Positions 9,003-18,629 are shown, counted from the stretch's first letter. The stretch is DNA of 64,000 nucleotides from [Eubacterium] eligens ATCC 27750 (GCF_000146185.1 NC_012778.1:1185001-1249000); one strand, 5' to 3'. Notes: generated from the letters alone by a model not told the origin. Numbers and translations are program-made.

Positions 9003-9476
9003 CTACTTGATACTCATAACAAACTTTTCAAGCTTCTCCTGATTATCCTTTGCAGCATTACTATTGCGGTCTGCTAACGCAACCTGATTTTTTAGATTCT
9101 TAAGACTCTTTGACAGCTGCAGAAGGCATCTGTCATTGTCACCACCACCGCTGAATGTAAACACAGCATCAATTTTATCTGCCACGCCGTAATTTTTTAT
9201 AAATGTGTTGACCGGAGACGCCGGCATACCTGCCCATACCGGCATACCTAATATAATTTCATCATAATAATCTATGTTATCCGGAACACCTTTTATCTTA
9301 GGTCTTCTTCCAAATGTTGACTGCATTCCTCCAACAATCATCTGCCTCACTGTATTCTTAGGTAATGGCTTAACTAAATCTATCTCAAAGATTTTTGCTC
9401 CCAACTTTCTTGCAATAACCTTTGCAGCTTCCTTTGTATTTCCTGATAATGAATAATAAACAACAGCTCTGTTCAT
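9003..9476 (-). CDS. Flavodoxin-like protein
   Basis: 157 residues with one flavodoxin-like domain. The FMN phosphate-binding loop is SLSGNT (residues 9-14) directly after the first beta strand (AVVYY). The ring-binding loop is GMPVWAGMP near residue 80, and FTFSGGGDND near residue 110 completes the site. It would carry FMN and act in electron transfer or as a small quinone/NAD(P)H reductase. The upstream side has a good AAGGAGGAG ribosome binding site. Beyond its start lies the 62-bp repeat region. Confidence 0.88.
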   Translation of the reverse strand: MNRAVVYYSLSGNTKEAAKVIARKLGAKIFEIDLVKPLPKNTVRQMIVGGMQSTFGRRPKIKGVPDNIDYYDEIILGMPVWAGMPASPVNTFIKNYGVADKIDAVFTFSGGGDNDRCLLQLSKSLKNLKNQVALADRNSNAAKDNQEKLEKFVMSIK

Positions 9477-9550
9477 AGCTGGCTCCTCCTTACTTATGTG
9501 ATTGTACTTATTTTACGCTATTGAGTATTGTGTGGCAAGTGTACCTGGTG

Positions 9551-9846
9551 TTTTGGACTTTCTCGTACCTTACATTCTCTTCAATGTCCAATCTGCCACG
9601 CTTTCTCATCCCTTTTGGACTTCAGCATACCTTTCCTCCGCTTCAACGTCCAATCTGCCACGCTTTCTCATCCCTTTTGGACTTCAGCATACATTAACTC
9701 CGCTCCAACGTCCAATCCACCGCTCTTGCTCATCCCTTTTGGACTTCAGCATACCTTAACTCCGCTTCAACATCCAATCCACCGCTCTTGCTCATCCCTT
9801 TTGGACTTCCTCGTGCCATATCTCCGCTTCAACGTCCAATCTGCCG
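9551..9846. repeat. 62-bp tandem repeat, about 4.8 copies
   Basis: The word TTTTGGACTT recurs at 9551, 9613, 9675, 9737 and 9799, exactly 62 bases apart; copies 2-4 are near-identical and the first and last diverge. Each unit contains TTGGAC and, about 30 bases later, its complement GTCCAA, so every unit could fold as a hairpin. The array is richer in GC than its surroundings and fills the space between the flavodoxin gene and the tmRNA locus. The reading frames across it are side effects of the 62-bp unit and are not called as genes. Confidence 0.9.
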
Positions 9847-9868
9847 TGTATCCACCTCCCCCACAAAA

Positions 9869-9948
9869 GGGAGTCGAATTCTTCGCTCCGCTCCGGTCGG
9901 CGCAAAACCGAGGTCCACCGGACCTCGTGCGCCCCTGTCCAAAAACCC
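9869..9948. repeat. Interrupted direct copy of the tmRNA 3' end
   Basis: GGGAGTCGAA (9869-9878) and CCCCTGTCCAAAAACCC (9932-9948) match the contiguous tmRNA segment at 10054-10080 except for one base. In this copy they are split by a GC-rich 53-base insert. The insert holds a perfect hairpin, CGAGGTCC (9909-9916) with GGACCTCG (9920-9927). It looks like a duplicated tmRNA 3' end that was later interrupted. Confidence 0.6.
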
Positions 9949-9976
9949 GGCTACGCCATGTTTTATCCATTAATAA

Positions 9977-10060
9977 GACTCCCCTCTGGTCCATAGGAAA
10001 AAGGGAGCGAAGAAGCTCACGCTTCCTCACTCCCTTTTTCCTATGGACCAGAGGGGAGTC
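9977..10060. repeat. 84-bp hairpin joining the tmRNA terminator to an inverted copy of its 3' end
   Basis: Perfect 31-base arms (9977-10007 and 10030-10060) flank an inner stem, GAAGC-TCAC-GCTTC. Reading leftward, the inner part (AAAAAGGGAG ... CTCCCTTTTT, about 9998-10039) is the tmRNA intrinsic terminator. The outer 17 bases of the right arm are the T-arm and acceptor 3' strand of tmRNA itself; the left arm is their inverted copy. Confidence 0.8.
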
Positions 10061-10379
10061 GAACCCCTGTCCGAAAACCCATTCCCTGTTCTTCTACTAT
10101 CATAGTTGATTGTTTAACATTCCCTCCGGTACACGAGAATCAACACCCTTGCACCTTTAGTAGCTTCATGATACGACCAGCATCTCAAAGCTTTGATACT
10201 GTCGTTTCCTACATGTTCGAAGCCTGGGTCTTAAAGTGTAGGTGCTTTAAGTCAGACTGCTGCAATTAGGCAGCGTATGCTAAATTATCGTTAGCGTTTA
10301 TATTTAAGTTTGGATTTTGACGCTTTCCTGCGGATAGCTTCACCAGCTTCAAGATCCCCGTCGAAACCTTTACTAGCCC
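10044..10379 (-). ncRNA. ssrA: Transfer-messenger RNA (tmRNA)
   Basis: The tRNA-like ends are clear on the minus strand. The 5' GGGCTAG (10379-10373) pairs with CTGGTCC (10051-10045) as the seven-base acceptor stem, the discriminator A is at 10044, and CCA is not encoded. GTTTCGAC follows the 5' strand, and the T-arm is AGGGG-TTCGACT-CCCCT. The tag reading frame (10295-10266) starts at GCT and encodes ANDNLAYAA followed by TAA, a normal hydrophobic proteolysis tag. Length is about 336 nt, within the usual range. The partner gene smpB lies directly upstream on the same strand. Confidence 0.96.
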
Positions 10380-10407
10380 GTGTGTAAGCAGTTTTATCTG
10401 CTTATTT

Positions 10408-10436
10408 ATATTAACATTGGCATAATGCCAAGTCAA
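10408..10436 (-). promoter_or_regulatory. ssrA promoter
   Basis: TTGACT (10431-10436) and TAATAT (10408-10413) are separated by 17 bases on the minus strand. The expected transcript starts about 20 bases before the mature 5' end. The leader contains a small hairpin, TAAGCAG ... CTGCTTA, which would be removed by RNase P. Confidence 0.8.
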
Positions 10437-10468
10437 TGAACTTGTTATTCAAAACTGATAAAATATTT

Positions 10469-10951
10469 CTAAAATCTGAGATTCTTATTCTTGAATTCCT
10501 TCTGTGCATCTCTTATCTGGTCTTTCTTTGCAATAGAATCTCTCTTGTCAAAGTTCTTCTTACCTTTTCCAAGACCAATTTCCATCTTCACCTTTCCCTC
10601 TTTCAGATATACCTGAAGAGGAACAAGTGTGTAACCTTTAATTGTAAGTTCACCAGTAAGCTTATTAATCTGATTCTTGTGAAGAAGCAGCTTCTTAGGT
10701 CTTAAAGGATCTTTATTGAATATGTTTCCCTTCTCATATGGTGTAATATTCATACCTAATACATACACTTCGCCATTCTCAATCTTGATATAAGATTCCT
10801 TAATTGAGCACTTACCTGCTCTGATTGATTTAACCTCAGTGCCGTGAAGTACCATGCCCGCCTCGTATTTCTCTTCTATAAAATAATCAAAATAAGCTTT
10901 CTTATTGTTCGCTATAAGTCTGTTTCCAGATGCGCTTGTTTTTGATGCCAT
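10469..10951 (-). CDS. smpB: SsrA-binding protein SmpB
   Basis: 160 residues, the usual length. SmpB binds the tRNA-like domain of tmRNA and delivers it to stalled ribosomes. The family N-terminus ([16 protein letters not shown]), the central [18 protein letters not shown] and the [20 protein letters not shown] segments are all present. The basic C-terminal tail ([20 protein letters not shown]) enters the mRNA channel. The start at 10951 (MASKTSASG) was chosen because GGAG sits 7 bases upstream. It is 18 bases downstream of rnr and is followed by ssrA, a common functional cluster. Confidence 0.97.
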   Translation of the reverse strand: MASKTSASGNRLIANNKKAYFDYFIEEKYEAGMVLHGTEVKSIRAGKCSIKESYIKIENGEVYVLGMNITPYEKGNIFNKDPLRPKKLLLHKNQINKLTGELTIKGYTLVPLQVYLKEGKVKMEIGLGKGKKNFDKRDSIAKKDQIRDAQKEFKNKNLRF

Positions 10952-10969
10952 GTCAGTCTCCATTCTATT

Positions 10970-13090
10970 CTATGCAAATGCAAAATCAATTGTTCTTAGT
11001 ATCTTATCGGTGCCTATAACCACAACCTTAACCTTCTGTCCGAGCTTATAACTTCTGTTCCCAAGTTCTCCTACCATCTCATAGTGTTCCTCGTCAAATG
11101 TATAGAATCCCTTCATATTATTGATAGAAACCATGCCCTCGATAGTGTTTGGAAGTTCAACATATACGCCCCACGCGGTAACACCCGAAACAACTCCATC
11201 AAATGTTTCTCCAACAAACTGTTCCATATACTCAGCCATTTTAAGCTTGTCTGTATCTCTTTCAGCATCTGCCGCACGCCGCTCCATCGCACTTGTCTGG
11301 ACAGCAACATCCGGTAATATTGCATCATAATGGGCAGCTCTCTTAGGACTTAAACCTCCGTGAAGATTCTCCTTGATAATTCTGTGAATCTGGAGATCAG
11401 GATATCTTCTGATAGGCGATGTGAAATGACAGTAATACTTGGCAGCGAGTCCAAAATGTCCTACACATTCAGTAGTATACTTAGCTTTCTTCATAGAGCG
11501 GAGTGTCAGTCTGCTTATAAGATTCTCAGCATCAGAACCCTCTATCTCAGAAAGAAGCTTCTGAATCTCCTTAGGTCTTAAATCATCAGTAAGTCTTAAT
11601 GTATAACCAAAGTTATTAATAAATGTGGCTAACTTACGCATTTTTTCAGGATCAGGATTCTCATGAGTTCTATATAGAAATGGCATATCCTGCCAGAAAT
11701 AATCCTCTGCAACAGTTTCATTAGCAGCAAGCATAAAATCTTCAATAATCTTAGTTGCTACATTTCTGTCATACGGCTTAATATCAGTCGGGTGGCCATT
11801 CTCATCAAGTATAATCTTACTTTCAGGGAAATCAAAATCAACCGAACCTCTTGCAAATCTCTTCTTTCTAAGAAGCTCCGCAGCCTCTTCCATCATATGA
11901 AACATTGGAACAAGCTCTTTATACTTCATAATTTCATTAGTATCATTATCTACAAGAATCTTTTTTACGCTTGTATAGCTCATTCTTCTGTCTACATTAA
12001 TAACAGTTTCACATATTCTATGTCCAACAATATTTCCCTTTTCATCAATATCCATAAGGCAGCTGAGTGCCAGTCTGTCTTCTCCCTGATTAAGTGAACA
12101 TATCCCATTAGATAACTTATGCGGTATCATTGGAATAACACGGTCTACAAGGTAAACACTCGTACCTCGTTTAAGTGCCTCTTTATCCAGCGCACTTCCC
12201 TCTGTAACATAATGACTTACATCCGCAATGTGGACACCTAGATGATATACAGGTCCTTCTTTCGAGATAGATACTGCATCATCTAAATCCTTCGCATCCT
12301 CACCATCTATAGTAACCATCTGAACATTTCTTAAATCAACTCGTCCAGCCTTATCCTTTTCACTGACAACATCAGGAATATCATTAATTGCCTTCTTAAC
12401 TGATTCAGGAAACTCCACTAGTAAATCATATGCCTTGATAATAGACATTATGTCCACACCCGGGTCATCTATATGTCCAAGTACTTCTGTGACCTTCCCC
12501 TGTGGATTCTTACTCTGGCTGCCGTAATCACTTATAGAAGCAACTACCTTAGAACCTTCAACCGCTCCATTCATGAATTCCTGCGGTATAAATATATCAC
12601 AGTTAATCTTTGCATTATCAGGAATAACAAAACCATACGTTCTGTTCTTCTGGAATGTTCCGACAACTTCCTTAACCTCATGCTCAACAATAGCAACAAT
12701 CTTACCTTCAGCCCTCTTACCGCCATTCTTCTCAGTAGTTATCACAACCTTGACTTTATCATGATAGAAAGCATTCATCGTGTCATTAGCCTTAACAAAT
12801 ATATCATCTTCCCTGTCAGGTATTACTACAAAACCAAAGCCCCTGCTTGTGCTTTCAAATGTTCCGACAAGTGCTACATTTTCAGGCTTCATATACTTAC
12901 CCTTCTTTGATACACCTATTGTTCCATCTGCAACAAGACTGTCAAGCACTTCCATAAGTTCTGAACGCTTAGCTTTCGGAATATCGAGAAGCATAGCGAT
13001 TTCTTTAGCTTTCATTGGAACATACAGTTCATTATTAAGAATCATATCAGTAAGCATCTGTCTTCGCTGTTTAAATATATCCTTCTCCAT
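10970..13090 (-). CDS. rnr: Ribonuclease R
   Basis: 706 residues. A short N-terminal winged-helix region is followed by two cold-shock-like RNA-binding domains (about 70-210). The RNB catalytic domain has the Mg-binding motif DGEDAKDLDDA at 262-272, and a C-terminal S1 domain spans about 625-700. It is a processive 3'-5' exoribonuclease that degrades structured RNA and, with tmRNA-SmpB, the mRNAs released from stalled ribosomes. The adjacency to smpB and ssrA supports that partnership. A secG terminator lies upstream, so rnr probably starts a new transcript. Confidence 0.97.
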   Translation of the reverse strand: MEKDIFKQRRQMLTDMILNNELYVPMKAKEIAMLLDIPKAKRSELMEVLDSLVADGTIGVSKKGKYMKPENVALVGTFESTSRGFGFVVIPDREDDIFVKANDTMNAFYHDKVKVVITTEKNGGKRAEGKIVAIVEHEVKEVVGTFQKNRTYGFVIPDNAKINCDIFIPQEFMNGAVEGSKVVASISDYGSQSKNPQGKVTEVLGHIDDPGVDIMSIIKAYDLLVEFPESVKKAINDIPDVVSEKDKAGRVDLRNVQMVTIDGEDAKDLDDAVSISKEGPVYHLGVHIADVSHYVTEGSALDKEALKRGTSVYLVDRVIPMIPHKLSNGICSLNQGEDRLALSCLMDIDEKGNIVGHRICETVINVDRRMSYTSVKKILVDNDTNEIMKYKELVPMFHMMEEAAELLRKKRFARGSVDFDFPESKIILDENGHPTDIKPYDRNVATKIIEDFMLAANETVAEDYFWQDMPFLYRTHENPDPEKMRKLATFINNFGYTLRLTDDLRPKEIQKLLSEIEGSDAENLISRLTLRSMKKAKYTTECVGHFGLAAKYYCHFTSPIRRYPDLQIHRIIKENLHGGLSPKRAAHYDAILPDVAVQTSAMERRAADAERDTDKLKMAEYMEQFVGETFDGVVSGVTAWGVYVELPNTIEGMVSINNMKGFYTFDEEHYEMVGELGNRSYKLGQKVKVVVIGTDKILRTIDFAFA

Positions 13091-13151
13091 ATCCCTTATA
13101 TCCCTTTCTTACCATTAAAATATCCGAATTTCACCAGATTGCTCGTAAAAG

Positions 13152-13192
13152 TAAAAAACACTCTTAAGAAATTATCCGTTTCTTAAGAGTGT
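13152..13192 (-). terminator. secG terminator
   Basis: ACACTCTTAAGAAA (13158-13171) pairs perfectly with TTTCTTAAGAGTGT (13179-13192) around a 7-nt loop. On the minus strand the stem is followed by a T-run. It lies just after the secG stop. Confidence 0.9.
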
Positions 13193-13199
13193 CCGTAAT

Positions 13200-13475
13200 T
13201 TAGAAATTAAAATTAAGTATAACTGCTATAACAATAAAAAGAATTACAAGAATCTTGGTTATCTTAACAAGCTTGCCCTCCATTGAACGGCCCTTGTTCT
13301 TACCCCAGTATGAATCAGCAGCACCACTAATTGTTCCTGACAATCCGTTCTGCTTACTTTCCTGCATAAGAATTATTATTGCTAAAGCTATACAAATTAC
13401 CACAAATACTCCCATTAAACCAATTCTTAATACATCTCCGACAGACATATGAAACAATGGAATTATCTTATTCAT
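13200..13475 (-). CDS. secG: Preprotein translocase subunit SecG
   Basis: 91 residues with two membrane helices (about 12-32 and 68-88) joined by the SecG-typical linker MQESKQNGLSGTISGAADSY. SecG is the small non-essential subunit of the SecYEG channel. The start at 13475 (MNKIIPLF) has AGGA at good spacing; an in-frame extension to 13499 has none. In many Firmicutes secG precedes rnr and smpB, as here, though a terminator separates them. Confidence 0.95.
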   Translation of the reverse strand: MNKIIPLFHMSVGDVLRIGLMGVFVVICIALAIIILMQESKQNGLSGTISGAADSYWGKNKGRSMEGKLVKITKILVILFIVIAVILNFNF

Positions 13476-13603
13476 ACTATCCTCATTCCTGCGCATCATG
13501 CGCTTTTTATTACATAATTATGCCAATACGGCAACATAGGTCATTCTATCACAAATAAACATTTTGTGCAAGAAAAATCAATAAATTAATTTCAACCATT
13601 CAA

Positions 13604-15154
13604 TTAGTTCTTCTTCACAAGAAGAGACTCACCTGTCATCTCAACTGGTTTCTCAAGTCCCATAATTTCTATAAGTGTAGGAGCGATATCACATAATCTT
13701 CCACCCTCACGAAGTGTATAATTCTCATCATAATTAACAAGAATAAATGGAACAGGGTTAGTTGTATGTGCTGTATGTGGAGCTCCTGTTTCGTAATCAA
13801 TCATCTTCTCAGCATTACCGTGGTCTGCACAGATGAAGAGAACTCCGTCAACATCCTTTACTGCATCTACAGCCTTGCCAACAAGCTCATCAACCTTCTC
13901 TACAGCCTTGATTGCTGCTGGGATAACACCTGTATGCCCAACCATATCAGGATTAGCGAAGTTGATAATAATAACATCATATTTGTCAGACTTTATAGCC
14001 TCAACTAAGTCCATACCTACTTCCGGAGCACTCATCTCTGGCTTTAAGTCATATGTTGCAACATCCTTAGGTGAGTTAACGAGTAATCTGAACTCATCAA
14101 CATTAGGGTCTTCAACACCGCCATTAAAGAAGAATGTAACATGTGCATATTTCTCTGTCTCAGCAAGTCTTAACTGCTTCTTTCCATGATTAGCAAGGAA
14201 TTCACCAAATGTGTTCTTAATAATCTCTTTCTTGAATGCAACCTTCTTGTTAGGGATTGATTCATCATAATCCTTGAAACATACAAATGTTAATGGAATA
14301 AATCCTGTCTTTCTTTCAAATCCTGTAAACTTATCATCGCAGAACGCTCTTGTCATCTCTCTTGCACGGTCTGGACGGAAGTTAAAGAATATAACAGAAT
14401 CATTAGCCTTAACTAATGAAAGTGGCTGACCATCTTTACAGATAACTGTTGGCTCAACGAATTCATCTGTCTTACCATTATCATATGACTCCTGAAGTGC
14501 CTGTGTAGCTGACTCGGCCTTAATGCCATCACCTGTTACAAGTGAATCATAAGCCTTTTCTACTCTGTCCCAGTTATTATCTCTGTCCATTGCATAGTAA
14601 CGACCTGATAAAGATGCGACCTTACCAACTCCGATTTCTGCCATCTTATTCTCAAGTGTCTCAACAAATCCCTTAGCTGAAGCTGGAGGTGTATCTCTTC
14701 CGTCAAGGAACGCATGAACATATACTTTAGACACTCCCTGCTGCTTTGCCATCTCTAAAAGTCCATATACATGGCTTAAATGACTGTGAACACCACCATC
14801 TGATAAAAGTCCGAAAAGGTGAAGATCCGAATCATTCTTCTTGCAGTTCTCCATTGCCTCAAGTAATTCTTCGTTCTTAAAGAATGTACCATCTTCAATA
14901 TCCTTAGTAATTCTTGTAAGATCCTGATAAATAATTCTACCAGCACCAATATTCATATGACCAACTTCTGAATTACCCATCTGTCCGTCTGGAAGACCTA
15001 CAGCAAGTCCTGAAGCATATCCCTTCTGGAACGGGCATTCCTTCATAAGCTTATCCATAACAGGAGTGTTAGCCATAGCAATAGCATTACCCTCTGTTCT
15101 ATCATTTAAACCATAACCATCAAGTACCATTAAAACTACTGGTTTTTTACTCAT
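13604..15154 (-). CDS. gpmI: 2,3-bisphosphoglycerate-independent phosphoglycerate mutase
   Basis: 516 residues, typical of the Mn-dependent GpmI family of the alkaline-phosphatase superfamily. Asp12 in VLDGYG and the phospho-accepting Ser62 in GQMGNSEVGH bind metal and substrate. Further metal ligands are visible in FLDGRDTPP, NFANPDMVGHTG and CADHGNAEKM. It interconverts 3- and 2-phosphoglycerate in glycolysis. The start at 15154 (MSKKPVVL) follows AAAGGAG; the in-frame extension to 15253 overlaps the tpiA terminator and is not real. It is the last of a gap-pgk-tpiA-gpmI series. Confidence 0.97.
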   Translation of the reverse strand: MSKKPVVLMVLDGYGLNDRTEGNAIAMANTPVMDKLMKECPFQKGYASGLAVGLPDGQMGNSEVGHMNIGAGRIIYQDLTRITKDIEDGTFFKNEELLEAMENCKKNDSDLHLFGLLSDGGVHSHLSHVYGLLEMAKQQGVSKVYVHAFLDGRDTPPASAKGFVETLENKMAEIGVGKVASLSGRYYAMDRDNNWDRVEKAYDSLVTGDGIKAESATQALQESYDNGKTDEFVEPTVICKDGQPLSLVKANDSVIFFNFRPDRAREMTRAFCDDKFTGFERKTGFIPLTFVCFKDYDESIPNKKVAFKKEIIKNTFGEFLANHGKKQLRLAETEKYAHVTFFFNGGVEDPNVDEFRLLVNSPKDVATYDLKPEMSAPEVGMDLVEAIKSDKYDVIIINFANPDMVGHTGVIPAAIKAVEKVDELVGKAVDAVKDVDGVLFICADHGNAEKMIDYETGAPHTAHTTNPVPFILVNYDENYTLREGGRLCDIAPTLIEIMGLEKPVEMTGESLLVKKN

Positions 15155-15216
15155 AATGTGATTCTCCTTTAAATGTATTCTAATTAATTGCCTATAGCAT
15201 GATAGCACATTTGTAA

Positions 15217-15266
15217 AAAAAATCAAAGACCTTGTCTTGAATATTATCATCAAAACAAGGTCTTTT
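15217..15266 (-). terminator. tpiA terminator
   Basis: AAAGACCTTGT (15225-15235) pairs with ACAAGGTCTTT (15255-15265). On the minus strand the hairpin is followed by a run of eight T. Confidence 0.9.
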
Positions 15267-15275
15267 CATGCTTAT

Positions 15276-16025
15276 TTACTTATTATAATTAACTATATCC
15301 GCAAAATCCGGCTTGAGACTTGCACCTCCTACCAGTCCACCATCAATATCAGGCTGGGCAAAAAGCTCTGCTGCATTAGAAGCATTAACACTTCCTCCAT
15401 AAAGAATCCTTATCTGATCCGCTGTTTCTTTATCATATAACTCTTCGAATACAGTTCTTATAAATCCACATACTTCCTGTGCCTGCGCTGTAGTTGCAAC
15501 CTTTCCTGTTCCAATAGCCCAGATTGGCTCATAAGCAACTATTGTATGAAGCACCTGCTCTTTAGTAACACCAACATATGCTTCTACTATCTGTTCTTTA
15601 ATGAAATCAAGTGTAATCCCTTTTTCTCTCTGTTCAAGTGTCTCTCCACAACAAAGAATTGGGATAATTCCATGTTCAAGTACCTTATGCATCTTGAGAT
15701 TAAGCACTGTATTACTTTCATTAAAGTACATTCTTCTTTCTGAATGTCCTATGATAACATGGCTTACCCCGGCATCAACAAGCATCTCAGGCGATAACTC
15801 ACCGGTAAATGCTCCTTTCTCCTGATAATATACATTCTCTGCACCAATATGTATATTAGATCCTTTCACTGCCTCCACTACAGGTACAATGTCAATAGAT
15901 GGTACACAGAACACAACATCAACATCCGGATTATTAACATTCGGTCTCAATTCAGTAACGAGCTTAACTGCCTGGCTTGGTGTCATATTCATCTTCCAAT
16001 TGCCTGCTATTACTTTTCTTCTCAT
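15276..16025 (-). CDS. tpiA: Triosephosphate isomerase
   Basis: 249 residues, the usual length. Active-site elements are all present: Asn/Lys in AGNWKMN (Lys11), the catalytic His in IIGHSERR, the Glu in [12 protein letters not shown] and the phosphate loop [10 protein letters not shown]. It interconverts dihydroxyacetone phosphate and glyceraldehyde 3-phosphate. The ATG at 16025 was chosen because GGGGAGG lies 7 bases upstream; an in-frame GTG at 16040 falls within that site. A good promoter (16116-16144) and its own terminator make it monocistronic. Confidence 0.97.
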   Translation of the reverse strand: MRRKVIAGNWKMNMTPSQAVKLVTELRPNVNNPDVDVVFCVPSIDIVPVVEAVKGSNIHIGAENVYYQEKGAFTGELSPEMLVDAGVSHVIIGHSERRMYFNESNTVLNLKMHKVLEHGIIPILCCGETLEQREKGITLDFIKEQIVEAYVGVTKEQVLHTIVAYEPIWAIGTGKVATTAQAQEVCGFIRTVFEELYDKETADQIRILYGGSVNASNAAELFAQPDIDGGLVGGASLKPDFADIVNYNK

Positions 16026-16115
16026 TCTACGCCTCCCCACAGGAAATTATCCATAATAACATATATATGGACAATCCTATTAAATTATTCCGATATAACT
16101 ATCCTAGTAAAATAG

Positions 16116-16144
16116 ATAATAGCATACTTTGGTACATATTTCAA
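16116..16144 (-). promoter_or_regulatory. tpiA promoter
   Basis: TTGAAA (16139-16144) and TATTAT (16116-16121) with a 17-base spacer on the minus strand, downstream of the pgk terminator. Confidence 0.7.
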
Positions 16145-16167
16145 GTATAGTTTGTGAAATAAATAAC

Positions 16168-16207
16168 AAAAAATCCAGACCCTACTTAACAAAAATAAGG
16201 TCCGGAT
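16168..16207 (-). terminator. pgk terminator
   Basis: On the minus strand ATCCGGACC pairs with GGGTCTGGAT (one G-U pair) and is followed by a T-run. It lies about 36 bases after the pgk stop. Confidence 0.85.
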
Positions 16208-16243
16208 TAAAATATAATTATATAACTATGTCAGTAAAATTAA

Positions 16244-17437
16244 TTACTTATCGTTAGCTGCAACTACGCCTGGAAGTTCTTTACCTTCAAGGAATTCAAG
16301 AGATGCTCCACCACCTGTAGAGATGTGTGTCATCTTATCTCCAAATCCTAAGTTGTTAACAGCAGCTGCTGAATCACCACCACCAATGATTGTTGTAGCA
16401 TCTTTAAGCTGTGCAAGTTCTTCTGCAACAGCAATTGTTCCTGCTGCGAAATTAGGGAATTCAAATACTCCCATTGGTCCATTCCATACTACAGTCTTGG
16501 CATCCTTTAAAGCTTCCTTGTAAAGCTCACATGTCTTAGGTCCAATATCCATACCCATGTCATCATCTGCCTGATGTCCTGCTTCTACGACATGTGAAGG
16601 AGAATCATTGCTGAATTCCTTAGCTACAACTGTATCGATAGGAATAAGCATTTTAACGCCCTTTTCTTCAGCCTTCTTCATCATTTCCTTAGCAAAATCA
16701 AGATAATCATCCTCTACTAATGACTTACCTACATTACCACCATGTGCCTTCTGGAATGTATAAGACATACCACCACCGATAATAAGTGTGTCAACCTTAT
16801 CAAGAAGATTATTGATAACTGAAATCTTAGAAGAAACCTTTGAACCACCAAGAATTGCAACGAAAGGTCTTACAGGATTATTAACTGCATTTCCAAGGAA
16901 ATCAATTTCCTTCTGCATAAGATATCCAACAACAGCTGTATCAACAAACTGTGTAACACCTACATTAGAACAATGCGCTCTGTGAGCTGTACCAAATGCA
17001 TCATTAACAAATACATCTGCAATAGAAGCTAAATCCTTAGAAAATGCTTCACCGTTCTTAGTCTCTTCTGGTCTGAATCTTGTATTTTCAAGAAGAATAA
17101 CATCTCCATCATTCATTGCAGCAACAGCTGCTCTTGCATTATCGCCTACAACAGTATCATCTGCTGCAAACTTAACTTCCTGACCAAGAAGTTCTGAAAG
17201 TCTCTTTGCAACTGGTGCAAGAGAAAATGCAGCATCTGGTCCCTTTGGCTTTCCAAGATGTGAACAAAGAATAACCTTTCCTCCATCAGCAATAAGCTTC
17301 TTGATTGTTGGAAGAGCAGCTACAAGTCTTGTTTCATCTGTAATTCTGCTTCCATCTAAAGGTACATTAAAATCACATCTGCATAATACTCTTTTGCCCT
17401 TTACATTGATATCATCAATAGACTTTTTATTAAGCAT
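16244..17437 (-). CDS. pgk: Phosphoglycerate kinase
   Basis: 397 residues, the usual length. Signature elements are visible: [12 protein letters not shown] near residue 20, HLGKPKG near 62, the substrate-binding [13 protein letters not shown], the hinge [11 protein letters not shown], and the nucleotide site GGGDSAAAV. It makes ATP and 3-phosphoglycerate from 1,3-bisphosphoglycerate. The start at 17437 (MLNKKSIDD) has GGAGG 8 bases upstream. The gene lies between terminators of its own and of gap; no strong promoter was recognised in the 50 bases between, so some read-through from gap is possible. Confidence 0.97.
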   Translation of the reverse strand: MLNKKSIDDINVKGKRVLCRCDFNVPLDGSRITDETRLVAALPTIKKLIADGGKVILCSHLGKPKGPDAAFSLAPVAKRLSELLGQEVKFAADDTVVGDNARAAVAAMNDGDVILLENTRFRPEETKNGEAFSKDLASIADVFVNDAFGTAHRAHCSNVGVTQFVDTAVVGYLMQKEIDFLGNAVNNPVRPFVAILGGSKVSSKISVINNLLDKVDTLIIGGGMSYTFQKAHGGNVGKSLVEDDYLDFAKEMMKKAEEKGVKMLIPIDTVVAKEFSNDSPSHVVEAGHQADDDMGMDIGPKTCELYKEALKDAKTVVWNGPMGVFEFPNFAAGTIAVAEELAQLKDATTIIGGGDSAAAVNNLGFGDKMTHISTGGGASLEFLEGKELPGVVAANDK

Positions 17438-17486
17438 ATTAATATCCTCCATATAATACATAAAATAGCTACATATACAGCTTTAT

Positions 17487-17519
17487 AAAAAACCGGAGAA
17501 TAGTCATACCATTCTCCGG
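17487..17519 (-). terminator. gap terminator
   Basis: CCGGAGAAT (17493-17501) pairs perfectly with ATTCTCCGG (17511-17519). Six T follow on the minus strand. Confidence 0.92.
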
Positions 17520-17537
17520 CAAAAACAATCTAAATGA

Positions 17538-18566
17538 TTAGTTTAATTCAGCGAAGTACTTAATTGTTCTAACCATCTGGCTTGTGTATGAGTTCTCATT
17601 ATCATACCAAGAAACAACCTGAACCTGGCAACCACCGTTTGGAAGTTCATTAACCATTGTCTGAGTAGCATCAAATAATGAACCAAATCTCATACCAACG
17701 ATATCGCTAGATACAATCTGCTCTGTATTGTAACCGAATGACTCTGTTGCAGCAGCCTTCATAGCAGCATTAACTTCATCAACTGTAACCTTCTTAGCAA
17801 CTACAGCATTAAGAATTGTTGTAGAACCTGTAGGTGTTGGAACTCTCTGAGCAGCTCCAATAAGCTTTCCGTTAAGTTCTGGGATAACAAGACCAATAGC
17901 CTTAGCAGCACCTGTTGAGTTAGGAACGATGTTGCAAGCACCTGCTCTAGATCTTCTTAAATCACCCTTTCTCTGTGGTCCGTCAAGGATCATCTGGTCA
18001 CCTGTGTAAGCATGAATTGTACACATAATACCTGACTCGATTGTTGCACAATCGTTAAGTGCCTTAGCCATAGGAGCTAAACAGTTTGTTGTACAAGAAG
18101 CAGCTGAGATAATCTGATCATCTGCTGTAAGTGTCTCATGGTTTACATTGTAAACGATAGTCTTAAGGTCATTTCCAGCTGGAGCTGAGATAACTACCTT
18201 CTTAGCACCTGCATTAATATGAGCCTGTGCCTTAGCCTTAGATGTATAGAATCCTGAACACTCAAGAACTACATCAACACCAATCTCTCCCCATGGGCAG
18301 TTATTAGCATCTGGCTCTTTGTAAATCTTGATAGTCTTACCTTTAACTGTGATTGTACCAGCCTCATCATCAGCTGTTACCTGATCTTCCTCACCGAAGT
18401 TAACATATCTTCCCTGTGATGAGTCATACTTTAAAAGATGAGCAAGCATCTTAGGGCTTGTTAAATCGTTAATAGCAACTACCTCATATCCTTCTGCACC
18501 AAACATCTGTCTGAATGCAAGTCTACCGATACGACCAAAACCATTGATTGCAACTTTTACTGACAT
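17538..18566 (-). CDS. gap: Glyceraldehyde-3-phosphate dehydrogenase (NAD type)
   Basis: 342 residues. The Rossmann motif GFGRIGR opens the protein. Asp34 in AINDLT is the residue that favours NAD over NADP. Catalytic Cys158 is in [10 protein letters not shown], and the substrate-binding [17 protein letters not shown] segment is intact. It oxidises glyceraldehyde 3-phosphate in glycolysis. AGGAGG precedes the ATG, and a 17-base-spaced promoter lies about 65 bases upstream. Confidence 0.97.
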   Translation of the reverse strand: MSVKVAINGFGRIGRLAFRQMFGAEGYEVVAINDLTSPKMLAHLLKYDSSQGRYVNFGEEDQVTADDEAGTITVKGKTIKIYKEPDANNCPWGEIGVDVVLECSGFYTSKAKAQAHINAGAKKVVISAPAGNDLKTIVYNVNHETLTADDQIISAASCTTNCLAPMAKALNDCATIESGIMCTIHAYTGDQMILDGPQRKGDLRRSRAGACNIVPNSTGAAKAIGLVIPELNGKLIGAAQRVPTPTGSTTILNAVVAKKVTVDEVNAAMKAAATESFGYNTEQIVSSDIVGMRFGSLFDATQTMVNELPNGGCQVQVVSWYDNENSYTSQMVRTIKYFAELN

Positions 18567-18629
18567 AAAAACAATTCCTCCTAAAATGAATTTTTATAAC
18601 ATAGTTTGTTAAAATTTCAACTACCGTGT

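Noticed and set aside
9551..9846. CRISPR-like array
   Set aside because: Units are contiguous 62-bp repeats without spacers, and no cas genes are present.
9528..10109. A 193-codon open frame, and two shorter ones, across the 62-bp repeat and tmRNA 3' end
   Set aside because: No ribosome binding site, composition set by the tandem repeat, and it runs antisense into tmRNA.
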